From NCBI GenBank assembly GCA_031265355.1, contig JAISCT010000032.1, positions 1-60,674 on the forward strand: a DNA stretch of 60,674 nucleotides, in the 5' to 3' direction. A program made the translations under genes and the position numbers. The notes below the pieces were generated by a model. It had not been told where the DNA came from, searched no databases, and saw nothing but the letters and a program-made list of their open reading frames with translations. This DNA is from Oscillospiraceae bacterium. Lineage in GTDB: Bacteria; Bacillota; Clostridia; Oscillospirales; UBA929. Positions 46,501-52,646 of this stretch are shown in pieces (position 1 is the first letter of the stretch; the number at the start of each line of letters is the position of its first letter).

Positions 46501-48545
46501 GCACCGCTCTTCCATGCCGTGGACGGCAAGGCCGGCCCCGAGGTCACCGGCGCCGCACTGTCACCGGCCAGCAACGCGTACTGCACCGAAGAATTGGTGT
46601 TCTTCAGCGTGATCCGCGCCTTGTCCGCGTCATAGATCTCCACGTCGTAGGATGGCAGTACGTACGGAGCGCCCGCATAGGCGGCCTGGATCTTTACATC
46701 GCGATAGTAGCCGTCGTCGAGCACGTTGCCGGGGGACTCGTTGGTGTGCAGGCCGGTGTTGACGGCGCCCTGCGGGATGCCGACGACACGATAGGTTTTG
46801 CCGGGCACAAGATCTTTAAATGTGAGCGCGCCGCCGGCGGCGAAAGCCGTGCCGGTCTCTGCACCGTACGAGGTGTACCAGCCGCCGGCGCCGAGTGTGG
46901 CAGAGGGCTCGACGGCGACCTCGGCGGCGCCGGAGTCAACTGCGTCCGGGTCATACCAGGCTGACAGCCCCGTGAGCTCGTTTATCGACGAGCCGCGCAC
47001 CTCGGCAAGCGCGTAGGCGAAGCCTGCCTTGGTGGGAGTGACAATCGAAGTCTCGCCCGTATAGGTGACATCTTGTGTGGGACTGAGATCGGTGCCGGAG
47101 GCGAAGAAGATGTTGTCGAGGACGTTGCCAGTCGCTCCCACAGGATAGATGCCCACAAATCCGAACACAGTCGTGCCCTGCCCTGCGGGAACAGTGTACG
47201 ATCCCGAATAGGTTTTCCATGACGAACCGGTCGAGGCGATATAAATGTAGTACGTATGCCCGTTGTATTCCTGCGTAAAACTCTGTCCACCATAATTAGT
47301 CAGATTATTGATAGACCCCACGCCTAGCCTCGTGGCCAAAGCCTGGACGATTTTATAGAAATAGGTAGAGGAGTTTATGCCATAGGGATAGTGAAGTTCA
47401 CTGGAACCATTAGCAGCACTGGCAGGGTATGTTTGCGGCAAATTAGAATCGATACCGAGTTCGCTCGGCTCATTGATAGCCGAACCAATAACGACGGCCA
47501 TCACATCATTGTTTCCGGTGTCAGCGCGCCGGATATGGTCAAGCGACCACTCGTATATCTTGCCGGGAACGGTCGCCACTTCCTGATACACACTCGAAGT
47601 ATTGGCGTTCGCAAGCTCTATGGCGCCGAAATTGCCCGTGTCGCCTCCGTTGTCGCCGTGTTTCACGGTTGTCTGCATTGCTGCACTTTGACCGCCTGGA
47701 CGTATTCCCGTAGAGGGGCTGGCCGGTACGCGTGTCGGGTTTTCGGGTTCGGCGACCGCATCGGCATCGCTTTCGGCAGAGTACCCGAACGGTTTGAGGT
47801 TCAGAGCGAAAACCTGAAATGACTGGCGCGTATCGCCAAAATTGGCAATATTGGCTCCACTGGCATTGTAATCTGTGGTTTTCCAGTTTGGGAGTCGGCT
47901 TTGCGCGGCTATCGTATACCAACCGTTCACATTCTGGCCGCCATTGCTCCAGTAGATCGTATTCTGTCCGTTCGGCGCGTACAGGGTCGAAAAGTCCCCA
48001 TTTGTGATATGGTCGGGCAGTGTCCTCGCCACCACTTTGGTAAGCGCCAACGCGCTGTCGTGGGGAACGGCCTCGCCTGGATCGTCGGTATCCCCGTCGC
48101 CGCTTAAGTCCTTGTGATTGACAACCGTGACCCAGTAATAATACCAGGTGGTGTCCTCGACTGTGGGCGTCGTGGTGGTAAGTACCGAGAAAGTGCCGCT
48201 GTCCTCAGCGTCGATGGCGACAGAGCTCTCCTTGATGGCCTGCTGCTCGTCGTCGGAGAGTACGCCGCCCGTGCCGAGCGGCTCATCGTAGCCTTCAGAG
48301 CGGTACCACTGGTAGGTGAGGTACCCCCCGTCGGTGGACGCCGCACGGACGTAGAAGCGCGCGCTGGCAGTCTGCGCGTAGGTGGAATCGGCCGGATGCC
48401 GCGTGAACTGCGGCGCCGCCGCCGGCTGCGTGTCGGCCCGGGCCTGCCGTACGCCCAGCCCCACAAACACCGTGACCAGCACCAGGATGAAGGCAAGCAG
48501 GCATACTAGCGCCATACGTACCGCTCCCGAAATGCGCAGCCTCAT
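31593..48545 (-). CDS. Giant (5650-aa) membrane-anchored surface protein with repeated Ig/YDG modules
   Basis: Start ATG 48545 (GGGAGGGTT upstream) gives a signal peptide of about 37 residues (VCLLAFILVLVTVFVGLG); the frame to 48698 has no signal sequence at its start. About 5400 residues of beta-sandwich modules follow: an InlB-type repeat at about 1480-1573, Ig-like type 3 domains near 2012-2115 and 3510-3608, an Fn3-like domain near 2240-2340, YDG domains near 3702 and 4734, and three modules with the LRGxVF motif. Residues about 5438-5612 form an acidic Gly/Asp/Ser linker spanning the cell wall. The end is a hydrophobic segment (ALAIGLPVIVIFLLIISFV) and the tail RRRARRKKTG, without LPXTG, so anchoring is in the membrane. 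Likely a giant adhesin or S-layer-associated stalk; no catalytic domain was found. Confidence 0.85.
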   Translation of the reverse strand: MRLRISGAVRMALVCLLAFILVLVTVFVGLGVRQARADTQPAAAPQFTRHPADSTYAQTASARFYVRAASTDGGYLTYQWYRSEGYDEPLGTGGVLSDDEQQAIKESSVAIDAEDSGTFSVLTTTTPTVEDTTWYYYWVTVVNHKDLSGDGDTDDPGEAVPHDSALALTKVVARTLPDHITNGDFSTLYAPNGQNTIYWSNGGQNVNGWYTIAAQSRLPNWKTTDYNASGANIANFGDTRQSFQVFALNLKPFGYSAESDADAVAEPENPTRVPASPSTGIRPGGQSAAMQTTVKHGDNGGDTGNFGAIELANANTSSVYQEVATVPGKIYEWSLDHIRRADTGNNDVMAVVIGSAINEPSELGIDSNLPQTYPASAANGSSELHYPYGINSSTYFYKIVQALATRLGVGSINNLTNYGGQSFTQEYNGHTYYIYIASTGSSWKTYSGSYTVPAGQGTTVFGFVGIYPVGATGNVLDNIFFASGTDLSPTQDVTYTGETSIVTPTKAGFAYALAEVRGSSINELTGLSAWYDPDAVDSGAAEVAVEPSATLGAGGWYTSYGAETGTAFAAGGALTFKDLVPGKTYRVVGIPQGAVNTGLHTNESPGNVLDDGYYRDVKIQAAYAGAPYVLPSYDVEIYDADKARITLKNTNSSVQYALLAGDSAAPVTSGPALPSTAWKSGAGGTTVFEELALGTDYWLVSRPANYTEVNYAVAAYSDDGALAALRIVTPVVDAVDLAAADVTRAMGGTGIVIRAAGTRAGYNYALADPANGEIVSGPFAYTGAAVTFSSLDPAAVYQVVSRVGEGTWLKGVRVYPYPSAFAVDYGAEVVRSNAVSAGAAGFIPADTEYRVRASGGAALWLVGDNAVWRRGTGTECLELTQAGVAVGEASVFDALDDAGASVATVFYRLAITDGYVGQSVQPELSLAAPARPTAPLAGAGVWSVDYINERLVAGGAALQWRTEASSSYTALAAGDFADFAALGWSAAVGQRVVLRYPQGAAVFASRDSEPATLPGRPAAPEGLTAALVEPDDPSAGITVGNLEPGRAYQYSRGVDTGENRLWTDFIPDASSVNLFYDGEGGDYGLRYPATDEAPASFYATAVPSPLNASALNLGSATFGAMNAAPHALTINNIASESITLFADQVSLSGAGSHYFVLNNPGAVIVPAATGGAVGQSQAWTVTPVAGIPAGSYTIQVNIAYSHDEHAYTCRSNGYFTVNKANWNLSGLAAETLGLTSSGFGLAVTGAPEGVQLSYQLGGDAFSAWDGAVGADGVTHHHFSGLAAASSYAVRVRAAGDDDHNESAAVVLLTAYTAQATPDASAVVRANYADETLVFASGCNPADYAVTVADSGAELGNLASLTSLADAGDFNLSVVRKAAGPYPASAPAFLSVARRAAAPAGTAVTPASDDNTADGAVSLAGTFQYRASRNGADVTSGWTSVAGSVSVTAGRYEVRRAPTASTFASAIAQVRVLSLKPSVTLHVKTYAIADGGETVSPSYLTLPAGWALSTDPERAGQYDHSYLISPLALPAVGAVTSRSHVFKGWYENAALTGPTVTMTPNDEILEHRDYWAKWVVRPTVATVASVVPAADVSTAAQGLAANTPAKLSAALPAGKSTLALGDLVVVGQSGEGGAAAAVLYSDPGFVSVVSDSLPLAWADEANYPTRAWLGTVSADDDATAVYYELALYTTRRVNVAAVTQTGGASGVRTSTGISLTFDAPVAGLTADAVSVADGTGRAVKGALSGAGAFYTLDVSGVTEGAVNVTLADWVGYDVDNAPHEVDIYKDTAPPTGSIIIQGHAFTQFLDTDTFGLFFKQTVDVTMTAADTDGDGLVKIEYLKAASPFASAGAAQAASGWQTYTAPVAVLPGEKFFVYARLTDASGNVAVLRSDGTVVYMDSAADTDKVNYTKLSSESKTVSVVRNGNVIDAVTLPGPAFTPLPEGAYTVSEGGAGSTIALAGSYLETLSAGAAGIDSFTHNFVVHYRPLGVAYVDDAGVGTANQAPATTAFDVEVLKAVPALALSVPPAQAGGATYGENNVTLRVDVESGGAVPTGAVNFYDGVVDAAHLLGGGPINVEPHSTGGRASVTVTLSAGVHTLLAAYSGDDNYAAAAPQRLVDYTVAQASQGALMVKEGGAAVTALSKAREDVSFTLTVEGGFALGSGAGANSYVWTSSAPTAVGVAPVADSGGAAATVTLLTAGSATLTVTRAGDANHLAATPAEVALSVAEETTKPVPGGAADDTPDSTLAAANLSETGLTLSWSKATDAFPAGRDAALRYFVYLSVSTTNNISTPEDCAVSGTLLNTGGSADIAAYAVSGLAADTPYWFNVVVKDEAGNAAAYASRRVVTPLAVALVSAAQYGGKNGRVASTGVWLVFDRAVTGFDAAHVDVTVGGASSTQRGAISAGGDSDAATWLVTFAPFTGANGTQASIAVSGWTNAASGHSYFFAGGSGSGSDPEGSSAASMAFALYAPVAWPMPAASIDYIGERLTGLAPGGTYVFANESHGYGGENAVDVDGVYDRIPFSELGVTLRIVRKGVSAGVTLGDDDLGAVDSPAQALVVPARPVAPSGFAVEQPASMTPTGMLSNVNAAMEYRAASEDAWTPIGGESVSGLVPGTYYLRVKAVADEKFASAEAVFYVHAYNAIRFDDALQGYAVGGEPGQAAPQTVIGDDTIANVTFVSGAADAFTLLGTGVDWTIAPKPGLAPETHAAQIELTYENSSTSTQDVSFTVHPKAELVSAAASSSAGADGLTDTLTLAFTYPVTLAWDSVTVGGAAHKRADAQAELGGFVGVNADKTVYTLKLSPQYAYHTGDAVDVAVNLGSAYAFQIAQTGQGVLTAHPPVAIPRALKEARVLPGPDDWTSLILQITFDDTRAVTDPATLEWFGDGDYTGPIVLSGEAAETTAVNGVFRVTEREGWTYRVMLDVSASGALFVGLPTWDVAAVDAGQVVLASKSVGDFAYFLDGEGHNYLTNINAEQVLPAAHARGGYVAPAYGLRTSKEIGVGVADIYLDGAPLDAGLWRVSGGGPAQFIFDGGAPVSLADQLIVTLEADWTRTEGAHTVLAAFDDDSAAQAVVAVEGITPTWPLTLLGSEGAVGFAGGDPGAGGAGMATGAYGPGDGCFAAGSAVVVTAAAAAAGWRFDAWAQTSAGAVVALPQGSPGTITMPAEPLTLTARYTDGAAPVSTLTLGGSGGVADGAWTATGLLTLSAVDDDVRAGGDTNPTGADLGTVASVSYRVDGRPTVTVAGGETDVSLSALGAGWHTVVHWATDAAGNAEVAHTAVVGYDAAPPSGSIRLRGLVFDRFIAAPAFVRFYRGDVAVMLTGGDETDGSGVARVEYLVRDAAFGSEAEAAVAVGWAEADEFSLGADGAYIIYARMTDNAGNVRVIATDGVVRYTDGSLLTAPAPFTKTSEYGVSAVMALHGNTVASVKRGDDVLTPDVAYGVTDETLSFTAAYLNDLPVPEAGSHSFVVQINPQGRPYVADGAVDGTGGGNGSGNDAPAEIIVALSMAKAASALTLSAEPAATVYGNSTLLSATVAPGANGTTATGEMRFFDGETLLGGAVALTAVEGKAVAALTVGLGAGGHELRAEYSGDGNFSEGSSVAVSYDVEKAAQDAVSIVNADGDAVVGPLVVDYGDDAFVLRATGGSGAGVWVWASSNTAVAAVDEASGEVTVVSVGHAVISAQRTSDDNYNVSAVASFVLEVERRPVRIEAVAVKDKVYDGTDFAEFAAVPALVNAAPGDEQAIYVSLAGASAHFVSDGVGDPADVGANKTVQVGGFVLAGAKIASYELVSVPSAAIAAIEKAAPVWDGAGPVVSGGVLGDGTLFYGQRLANLMLDGVARDIRGMPLDGTLTWAPTVDVTQIPGSDAESAAGGLASGYAYDVVFVPADPFVTNYRALADTVTVAVRQAAPEMAGRVDATTPGPAPVGSPIFASDSGRPETETLADSTITGDVVFAYGGVETAVVGMWVWDDDANGTAAADIAYASTDAGIHHPYALFVPEDPRIAPLSVEADVIVYSPRSVVAALPTMGAVAYGGTVGRAAIGDDGRVLAVSADDADPDDYEDITAFGGWHWKSPDTLITSKTGRQTAVLVFTPDGAHLVDFAVSAPTGYLPVERAVELEVAPVTPELASAVTDVPAVILGQALSASDVGTSTYEFGGVANFGDEVLSGHLAWEDSSLVPGAAGHEADGLGGAVRESGLFVARATFTPDDALYGSAYASATVDVRLVVAASAATRQALSDRCDDLRDRVLPAVQAALANYGADAVDAVEDALSDARALLDAGVDSEDAFARALDALNDAADALVHDHPIIRQEPPGTSVDLDEAMLVEAKGDFASVTSVHLDDTALAWAPAADPGGLTLSLPPAAGGTAVGSLFEGADGRSAVAVLLPAFVNTLAKGEHVVVLQFADGYASGFAEVRFTIAYADNVAPSGAIRLRGLVFDAFIAAPAFVRFYRGDVAAELTGADVGGSGVARVEYLVRDRGAAFATEAAAEAAAGWVAADGLTLDVDGAFIVYARITDRAGNVRVISTDGIVRYTDGALAAPPPPFTKTSDTGVSAVLALRGSTVAAVKRGDDWLPSAAYQVAGETLTFNSAYLNSLPAPDAGGYGFHVLLNPQGLAYVEDGGGSGNDAPAPIELTLYVVKAAQVAVNIVDAGGAPMTGALEKIYGDAAFVLGAEGGLGMGAFVWESSDAEVAAVDASTGEVSLRSAGSAVLSVRRTADDNYSASSSASLALHIARRPVRIETVEVADKAYDGTDAAAFAAVPALAGVAPGDENAVGVSLAGAFARFVSVDVGEEPKVVLVGGFALVGAKVDSYELVYVPEQTTATIEQALPVWDGGIAVGGGPFGDGTLVFGQRLSSLTLAGGALGVDGLVLPGTLAWAPSVGAAVPGSDAESAADGLDPAGYACEVVFVPDLAFQQNYRTLEGMVVVTVLPAESAAAGGTAPVGSPIFASDSARPETLLDALPITGDVVFVYDGVETAVLGHWTWDDEKNGGEAAGISYAGIGIQHPFALFTPEDPRIAPLSVPADVIVYSPRSEIGMLPTIGTVGYGGTVGDAWIGDDGRVFAVSADDADPADAEDITAQGTWVWKNPGMRITARNGVQRAVLVFRPNDDVLADLTGENPTGYLPAEAAVSIGVTPAVPVAVSLSDVPGITFGQPLSASDLGAAHCEFSGVAAFGQDVLVGGLMWDEPSLVPGSAGHEADGLDGLVRESGCFVAYATFVPDAALYGDVYTSCPVQVVLSVTASEDTQEALSEARAAGIEVTLPAVISAVENYDAAAVAAFEKALEAAESFLAAGDGSEDACERVLLAVETALAALVHDHPIIRQSPMRPIVSTGTVGVSVEIKGSFETVASVTFDGVALVVAPSTAPDTLVLSMPVPEDAAAVGLLSKGSAVVELFPAFIDSLGNGVYTIGVWFVDEHAGAFQETTFVIERSSGGGSGNGGGSGSGGGNGAGADSGGAGGNDDDDDAGEGDVSDGSDPGDGSGADDSEPGGPDAGDGTGDAGDGPGDATGASGGDSVGSGRSGGPGGGSDVTRGGDGSGDGSVDAGAPDDPADADSGGAGGPASNEDAAGNGDTEANEASDANTDGGGGSGGLNAGTDQDVPDDAVAPAGVSDSPLVTALAIGLPVIVIFLLIISFVRRRARRKKTG
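32565..38680 (-). repeat. Large tandem duplication within the giant gene
   Basis: Two similar blocks offset by about 3.05-3.08 kb. Anchors: GCGCGGCGAGTAGAC at 33441 and 36489; the YDG domains near 34340 and 37420; the VHDHPIIRQ motif near 32575 and 35617. Near the 5' side the offset rises to about 3.4 kb because the upstream copy holds an extra Ig-like type 3 domain. A more diverged third copy of the LRGxVF module lies further upstream in the gene (around 43100). Confidence 0.75.
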
Positions 48546-48649
48546 ACCAACCCTCCCGCCATAGCAAACCAACGATTTGTGCCAATATTTTCCATCAATG
48601 CCGCCCCCGCCGGGCGACGGCCGCGCTGCCCTGTGACAGCGACGTCCAT
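48542..48649 (-). CDS. Possible 35-aa upstream ORF overlapping the giant gene start
   Basis: ATG 48649 opens a frame ending at TGA 48544-48542, which overlaps the ATG of the giant gene (ATGA). A weak GGGAAAG site precedes it. If translated it would couple with the giant gene. The composition is Arg/Ala/Gly-rich, so chance is possible. Confidence 0.2.
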   Translation of the reverse strand: MDVAVTGQRGRRPAGAALMENIGTNRWFAMAGGLV

Positions 48650-49004
48650 GGTTAACTTTCCCACAAAACCGCCCTTGGCGGCTCGGAAAATAGTGCATTT
48701 TTAAAATTAAGAAGTGGTGAGAATGGTGTCCAGTGATATTTTGCTCTGTCTAAGTGGGCGGAGTTTCTTGATTTTAAGAATTTCTCAAAAATTAGATTCT
48801 GTCGTATCTGCATAGACTACAGCAAATCGCGATGGCTAAGCCGCATAGAAAAATCTGCAACATTCTGCTTTATATGAACGGAATGCACGATTTTCGTCTG
48901 TGCACTCCGAATGATACCTATATTATACAGGGTTTTTTTTGCAAAATCAACCGGCTTCCCTGTTTTTCTTTTTTCAGGAATTTTTGTCTTTCCACAAAAA
49001 TTTT
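48650..49004. other. AT-rich intergenic region upstream of the giant gene
   Basis: About 350 bp of low-GC DNA between the DUF218 gene and the giant gene. It must hold the giant gene's promoter, but no strong -35/-10 pair stands out on the minus strand. A short GC hairpin (GCCGCC/GGCGGC type, 48668-48686) is near the start side. The plus-strand frame at 48832 has no coding character. Confidence 0.4.
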
Positions 49005-49029
49005 TATGGACGCTACCAGAGCGTCCATA
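49005..49029 (-). terminator. Terminator overlapping the stop codon of the DUF218 gene
   Basis: Stem TATGGACGCT/AGCGTCCATA (49005-49014, 49020-49029) with A5T5 after it on the minus strand. The stop codon TAG (49015-49013) lies in the hairpin, so translation runs into the terminator. Confidence 0.7.
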
Positions 49030-49834
49030 AAAGGCTGGCGTATTCGCGGATGAAGCCGGCGATTTTTAAATAGAGATACGGCGTTGGAGCGGAGACTGCA
49101 ACGGGTATCCAGCCCTGCCGCCGCGCCAACAGGCGGGCACGGTAGAGATGAAATTCATTGGAGACGACGGCCACGCGCAACGGCCCCGCGGGCAGCAACG
49201 CGGCGGAAAATCGTATGTTCTCCTCCGTACTGGTCGAGGCTCCCTCCCTGCGGATACGCTCCGTCTCCACCCCACGGCGCACAAGATAGCGGTGCATGGC
49301 CTCCGCCTCGGAGATGCTCTCGCCCGGCCCCTGCCCGCCCGACACGATCACCGGCACTTCCGGGTGCCGGCGCAAATAGTCGGCCGCCGTCTCCAGCCGG
49401 GCCGCGAGCGCCGCAGAGGGCGTCTCTCCATGCAGCCCGGCGCCCAGCACCAGCACACAGTCCACCGGTGTATCCGGGTCGCTGTGCGCACCGGACCAGA
49501 TCAGCGCCTCCACCGCAAAAAAACTCAGCAAAAGGAGCAGGAACAACCCCTGCATGACCCGGCGCGCGGCGTGAGCCAGACGGCGCCACCGGGTGCGGCG
49601 GCCCAACAGCGCGGTCAGACCGTAGACCGCGAGCGCCGCCGCGCTCAACCACAGAAGCCGCGCCAAAAACGAGAGCCCCGGAATCCATGTAAACGCCACA
49701 CCGATTGCGGCAGCCGACGGCGCCCAATAGAGCGCCCACAACGAGGGGCGCTCAGAGACGCCGCCCTTTATTTTCCATTTTTTACTATTTTTATCGCGGC
49801 CGTCTCGCGGCGGCCGCCGAACGGGCCCCGCCAC
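49013..49834 (-). CDS. DUF218 (YdcF/SanA-like) membrane protein
   Basis: A 273-aa protein. The start is set at GTG 49834, 7 bp after GGGGAGG; the longer frame to 49903 has no binding site. Two or three membrane segments lie between residues about 30 and 115, then the DUF218 domain: CVLVLGAGLHGETPSAALAAR, VIVSGGQGPGESISEAEAM, STSTEENIRFS and VVSNEFHLYRARLLAR. Members are linked to envelope barrier function; a SAM-binding or hydrolase activity has been suggested but is not settled. Last gene of a minus-strand run after the ABC-F gene. Confidence 0.8.
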   Translation of the reverse strand: MAGPVRRPPRDGRDKNSKKWKIKGGVSERPSLWALYWAPSAAAIGVAFTWIPGLSFLARLLWLSAAALAVYGLTALLGRRTRWRRLAHAARRVMQGLFLLLLLSFFAVEALIWSGAHSDPDTPVDCVLVLGAGLHGETPSAALAARLETAADYLRRHPEVPVIVSGGQGPGESISEAEAMHRYLVRRGVETERIRREGASTSTEENIRFSAALLPAGPLRVAVVSNEFHLYRARLLARRQGWIPVAVSAPTPYLYLKIAGFIREYASLLWTLW

Positions 49835-49878
49835 TGCGCATCCTCCCCTTTCGCCGCCGGTGCGGGGTTCACACCGCG

Positions 49879-51765
49879 CTACACCTCGCTCAGGGACAGC
49901 CACGCCTCAAGCAGGGCGTCGCGCGCTTCTGTAAGCGCGCTCTGCTCCTCAAGCAGGGCGGTCAAGACCCCGGCGTCGGTAGCGCAGCGCGCCATCTCCT
50001 CCTCAATCGCCCGCAGGCGCGCCTCCCGCTGTCCGATCTCGTTTTCCAACCCCCGCAGACGCGCCTCCCGCACCCGCTGTTCCCGACCCCGTTTGGGCAC
50101 TGTGTCCGCGGGTGCGGACGTCCCAGGCACGGGCTCCGCCCGCTTCGTCCGCTCGGGTGGGGGCTGGGCGGCTCGGGCTCGGTACTCGTCGAAGGTGCCG
50201 CAAAAATCTTCCACACGGCCGTCCTCTCCGAAAACCCAGAGCCGCGTGGCAAAGCGCGCGATGAAATAGCGGTCATGCGAAATGAAGAGCAGTGTCTCTC
50301 CGTAGGCCGCCACCGCCTCCTCCATCCACTCGCGCGAGCGGATGTCCAGATGGTTCGTCGGCTCGTCGAGCAGCAACAGATTGACCTGATCTTTCATCAG
50401 CAGGCACAGCATCAGCCGGCTTTTTTCACCGCCGGAGAGACTTTCCACCTGTTTGAATACGTCGTCGCCCCGAAAATAAAAGCGCCCCAGCCGATCGCGC
50501 GCGCCCTGCGGCGTCTCGTTTTGTTCGTAAAGCAGCGTGTCCAGCAGCGTGCGCTCCGGGTGGGCAAAACGTACGGCCTGCGGCAGATACGCCTGCCGCA
50601 CCGAGGGACCGCGCCAGATCTGGCCGGCGTCCAGCGCCAGTTCGCCGGCCAGCACGCGCAGCAGTGTTGTCTTGCCGGCGCCGTTGGCGCCCAAAATGCC
50701 GACGCGTTCCCCGCCGCGCACATCCAATGTGACGCCGCGAAAGAGCAGGCGACCGTACGATTTCCCGATGTCGTGCAGGCGGAGTACGTCGGCCGCCCGG
50801 AAGGCGGTCTCTCCAAACCGGACGTGGAAAGACCCCAGCGCGGCCGGCGGCCGGCCGGTCGCCTCGACCCGCTCGGCCCGCTTCTCGATGGCAAAGGCCC
50901 GGCGGTGCAGTTTGGCGTTGCCGCCGGCGTAGTCGTGCATGCGCCGAGCCGTGGCCAACAGGCGGTTCTTCTCCCGCTGTTCCCGTTCATAACGCTCCCG
51001 CTGCACCTTGACGCGCGCGGCTTTCTCCCGCGCATAATCGCTGTAACGGCCGGTGTAGCTTTCGGCCCGGCCCGCCTCCAACTCGATCACGCGCGTGGCG
51101 ACGCGGTCCAGAAAATACCGGTCGTGAGAGACGACCAACAGGGTGTTTTTGTCCCGCGCCAGGTACGCCTCCAGCCATTCGACGGACTCGATGTCCAAAT
51201 GGTTCGTCGGCTCGTCGAGCAGCAACAGGCCGGGATCCGTGAGAATCAGACAGGCCAGCGTCACCCGCGTCTTCTCTCCGCCGGAGAGGGTATCGAAGGC
51301 GCGGCCGTACAGGTCGTCGTCAATCTGCAGCCCCGTCCGCACGCGGGCCAGCGGCGTCTTCATGTCAAACCCGCCGCGCATCTCAAATTCGGTGGTCAGT
51401 GCCCCATAACGCGCCAGCAGCGCCGGCGTGTGGTCGCTTTGCATCTGCAGCGCCAGCCGCTCAATCTCGTCTCTCAGCGCGATGAGCGGCCGAAAGGCCG
51501 TACGCAACACATCGCCGGCCGTGTACCCGAGCGGGTAGGCCGGGATCTGCGAGAGCACGCCGACGCGCCGCCCGGCCGCCACCGACACCGTGCCCCCGTC
51601 GGCTCTCTCCTCCCCTGTGAGGATGCGCAGCAGCGTCGTCTTGCCGGCGCCGTTGGCGCCGACCAGCGCGACCTTTTCCCCGCTGTGAACCTCCATCGAG
51701 AGACCCAGCAGCACTTGATTGTCCCCATAGGCTTTGCCGAGTCCCGATACCGCGATTTCGATCAT
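49879..51765 (-). CDS. ABC-F family ATPase
   Basis: A 628-aa cytosolic protein with two ABC domains and no membrane segments. The start is ATG 51765 (IEIAVSGLGKAYGDNQ); the longer frame to 51927 overlaps degV and is not conserved-looking. Both Walker A motifs (GANGAGKTT), both signatures (LSGGEKTR, LSGGEKSR) and both Walker B/LLLDEPTNHLDI motifs are intact. The linker between the domains is charged (ERYEREQREKNRLL) and the C-terminus has a coiled coil. ABC-F proteins act on ribosomes as translation factors or antibiotic protection factors. It follows degV by 8 bp. Confidence 0.92.
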   Translation of the reverse strand: MIEIAVSGLGKAYGDNQVLLGLSMEVHSGEKVALVGANGAGKTTLLRILTGEERADGGTVSVAAGRRVGVLSQIPAYPLGYTAGDVLRTAFRPLIALRDEIERLALQMQSDHTPALLARYGALTTEFEMRGGFDMKTPLARVRTGLQIDDDLYGRAFDTLSGGEKTRVTLACLILTDPGLLLLDEPTNHLDIESVEWLEAYLARDKNTLLVVSHDRYFLDRVATRVIELEAGRAESYTGRYSDYAREKAARVKVQRERYEREQREKNRLLATARRMHDYAGGNAKLHRRAFAIEKRAERVEATGRPPAALGSFHVRFGETAFRAADVLRLHDIGKSYGRLLFRGVTLDVRGGERVGILGANGAGKTTLLRVLAGELALDAGQIWRGPSVRQAYLPQAVRFAHPERTLLDTLLYEQNETPQGARDRLGRFYFRGDDVFKQVESLSGGEKSRLMLCLLMKDQVNLLLLDEPTNHLDIRSREWMEEAVAAYGETLLFISHDRYFIARFATRLWVFGEDGRVEDFCGTFDEYRARAAQPPPERTKRAEPVPGTSAPADTVPKRGREQRVREARLRGLENEIGQREARLRAIEEEMARCATDAGVLTALLEEQSALTEARDALLEAWLSLSEV

Positions 51766-51773
51766 ACCGCGCG

Positions 51774-52646
51774 CTACCGCTGCCGGATCTTCCCGAGGAA
51801 GAACAGCGCCACCGTACCCGGACCCGTATGGGATCCGATGACGGCGCCGATGTAGTTGATGATGACGCGCCCCACCCGGTACCGTTTGCAGACCTGATCC
51901 GCGACATACTGGGCGTCCGCCTCGCAATCGCTGTGGCTGATGGCGATCGCGTCAAACTCCGTGTCGTCCACATATTCCCCCATCCACTCGACCAAACGGT
52001 CCAGCGCGTGGCGGCGTCCCCGCTTCTTAGAATCCACAATCAATTTCCCCTCGTGGTTCACGTAGATCATCGGCTTGATCCCTATCAGGGTGCCCATCAT
52101 AGCCGAGGCGCGCGACACGCGTCCGCCCCGATGCAGGTGCATGAGGTCGTCCACCGTGACCAGATGGTTGAGGCGCATCTTGTTCTCCTCCACCCAGGCG
52201 CGCACCTCGTCGAGCGAGCGGCCCGCACGCACTTGGCAGACCACATAGTCCATCAACAGCCCCTGCCCAAGAGAGGCGCACAGGCTGTCGATCACCACGG
52301 TGCGGCGGTCCGGATATTTCTTCGCCAGTTCTCCCGCCGCCATGCAGGCGCCCTGACAGGACCCGGACAGTCCCGAGCTGAACGCGAGATACAGGATATC
52401 CCGCCCCGACGCCAGCACCGGTTCAAACGCCCGCGTGTAGTCCTCCGGGGTAACCATCGATGTGGTCGGCATGGCTCCCTCGCGCACGGTCCGATAGAAG
52501 TCCGCGTATGTCATGCTCTGCCCGGCGTCGTCCGGCACGGTTTTGTCCCCAAAGGAAAAATAAATCGAGAGCATCGTGAGATCGTGCGCCCGATAGTAGG
52601 TGTGCGGCAGGTCGCTCCCGGAATCTGTCATCAACACATACGACAT
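51774..52646 (-). CDS. DegV family fatty-acid-binding protein
   Basis: A 290-aa protein starting at ATG 52646 with GAGGAGA upstream. The N-terminus YVLMTDSGSDLP, then TTSMVTPEDY, FSSGLSGSCQGA and HLHRGGRVSRASAMMGTLIGIKPM are the DegV pattern. DegV/FakB proteins hold a fatty acid for the FakA kinase during exogenous fatty acid use; no fakA is in the window. Normal length. Confidence 0.92.
   Translation of the reverse strand: MSYVLMTDSGSDLPHTYYRAHDLTMLSIYFSFGDKTVPDDAGQSMTYADFYRTVREGAMPTTSMVTPEDYTRAFEPVLASGRDILYLAFSSGLSGSCQGACMAAGELAKKYPDRRTVVIDSLCASLGQGLLMDYVVCQVRAGRSLDEVRAWVEENKMRLNHLVTVDDLMHLHRGGRVSRASAMMGTLIGIKPMIYVNHEGKLIVDSKKRGRRHALDRLVEWMGEYVDDTEFDAIAISHSDCEADAQYVADQVCKRYRVGRVIINYIGAVIGSHTGPGTVALFFLGKIRQR

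Noticed and set aside
48546..48700. Cyclic-di-GMP riboswitch upstream of the giant adhesin gene
   Set aside because: Would be attractive for an adhesin, but the conserved GEMM core sequence is not present.
48832..49053. 73-codon plus-strand open frame
   Set aside because: AT-rich, no binding site, runs into the terminator of the DUF218 gene on the other strand.
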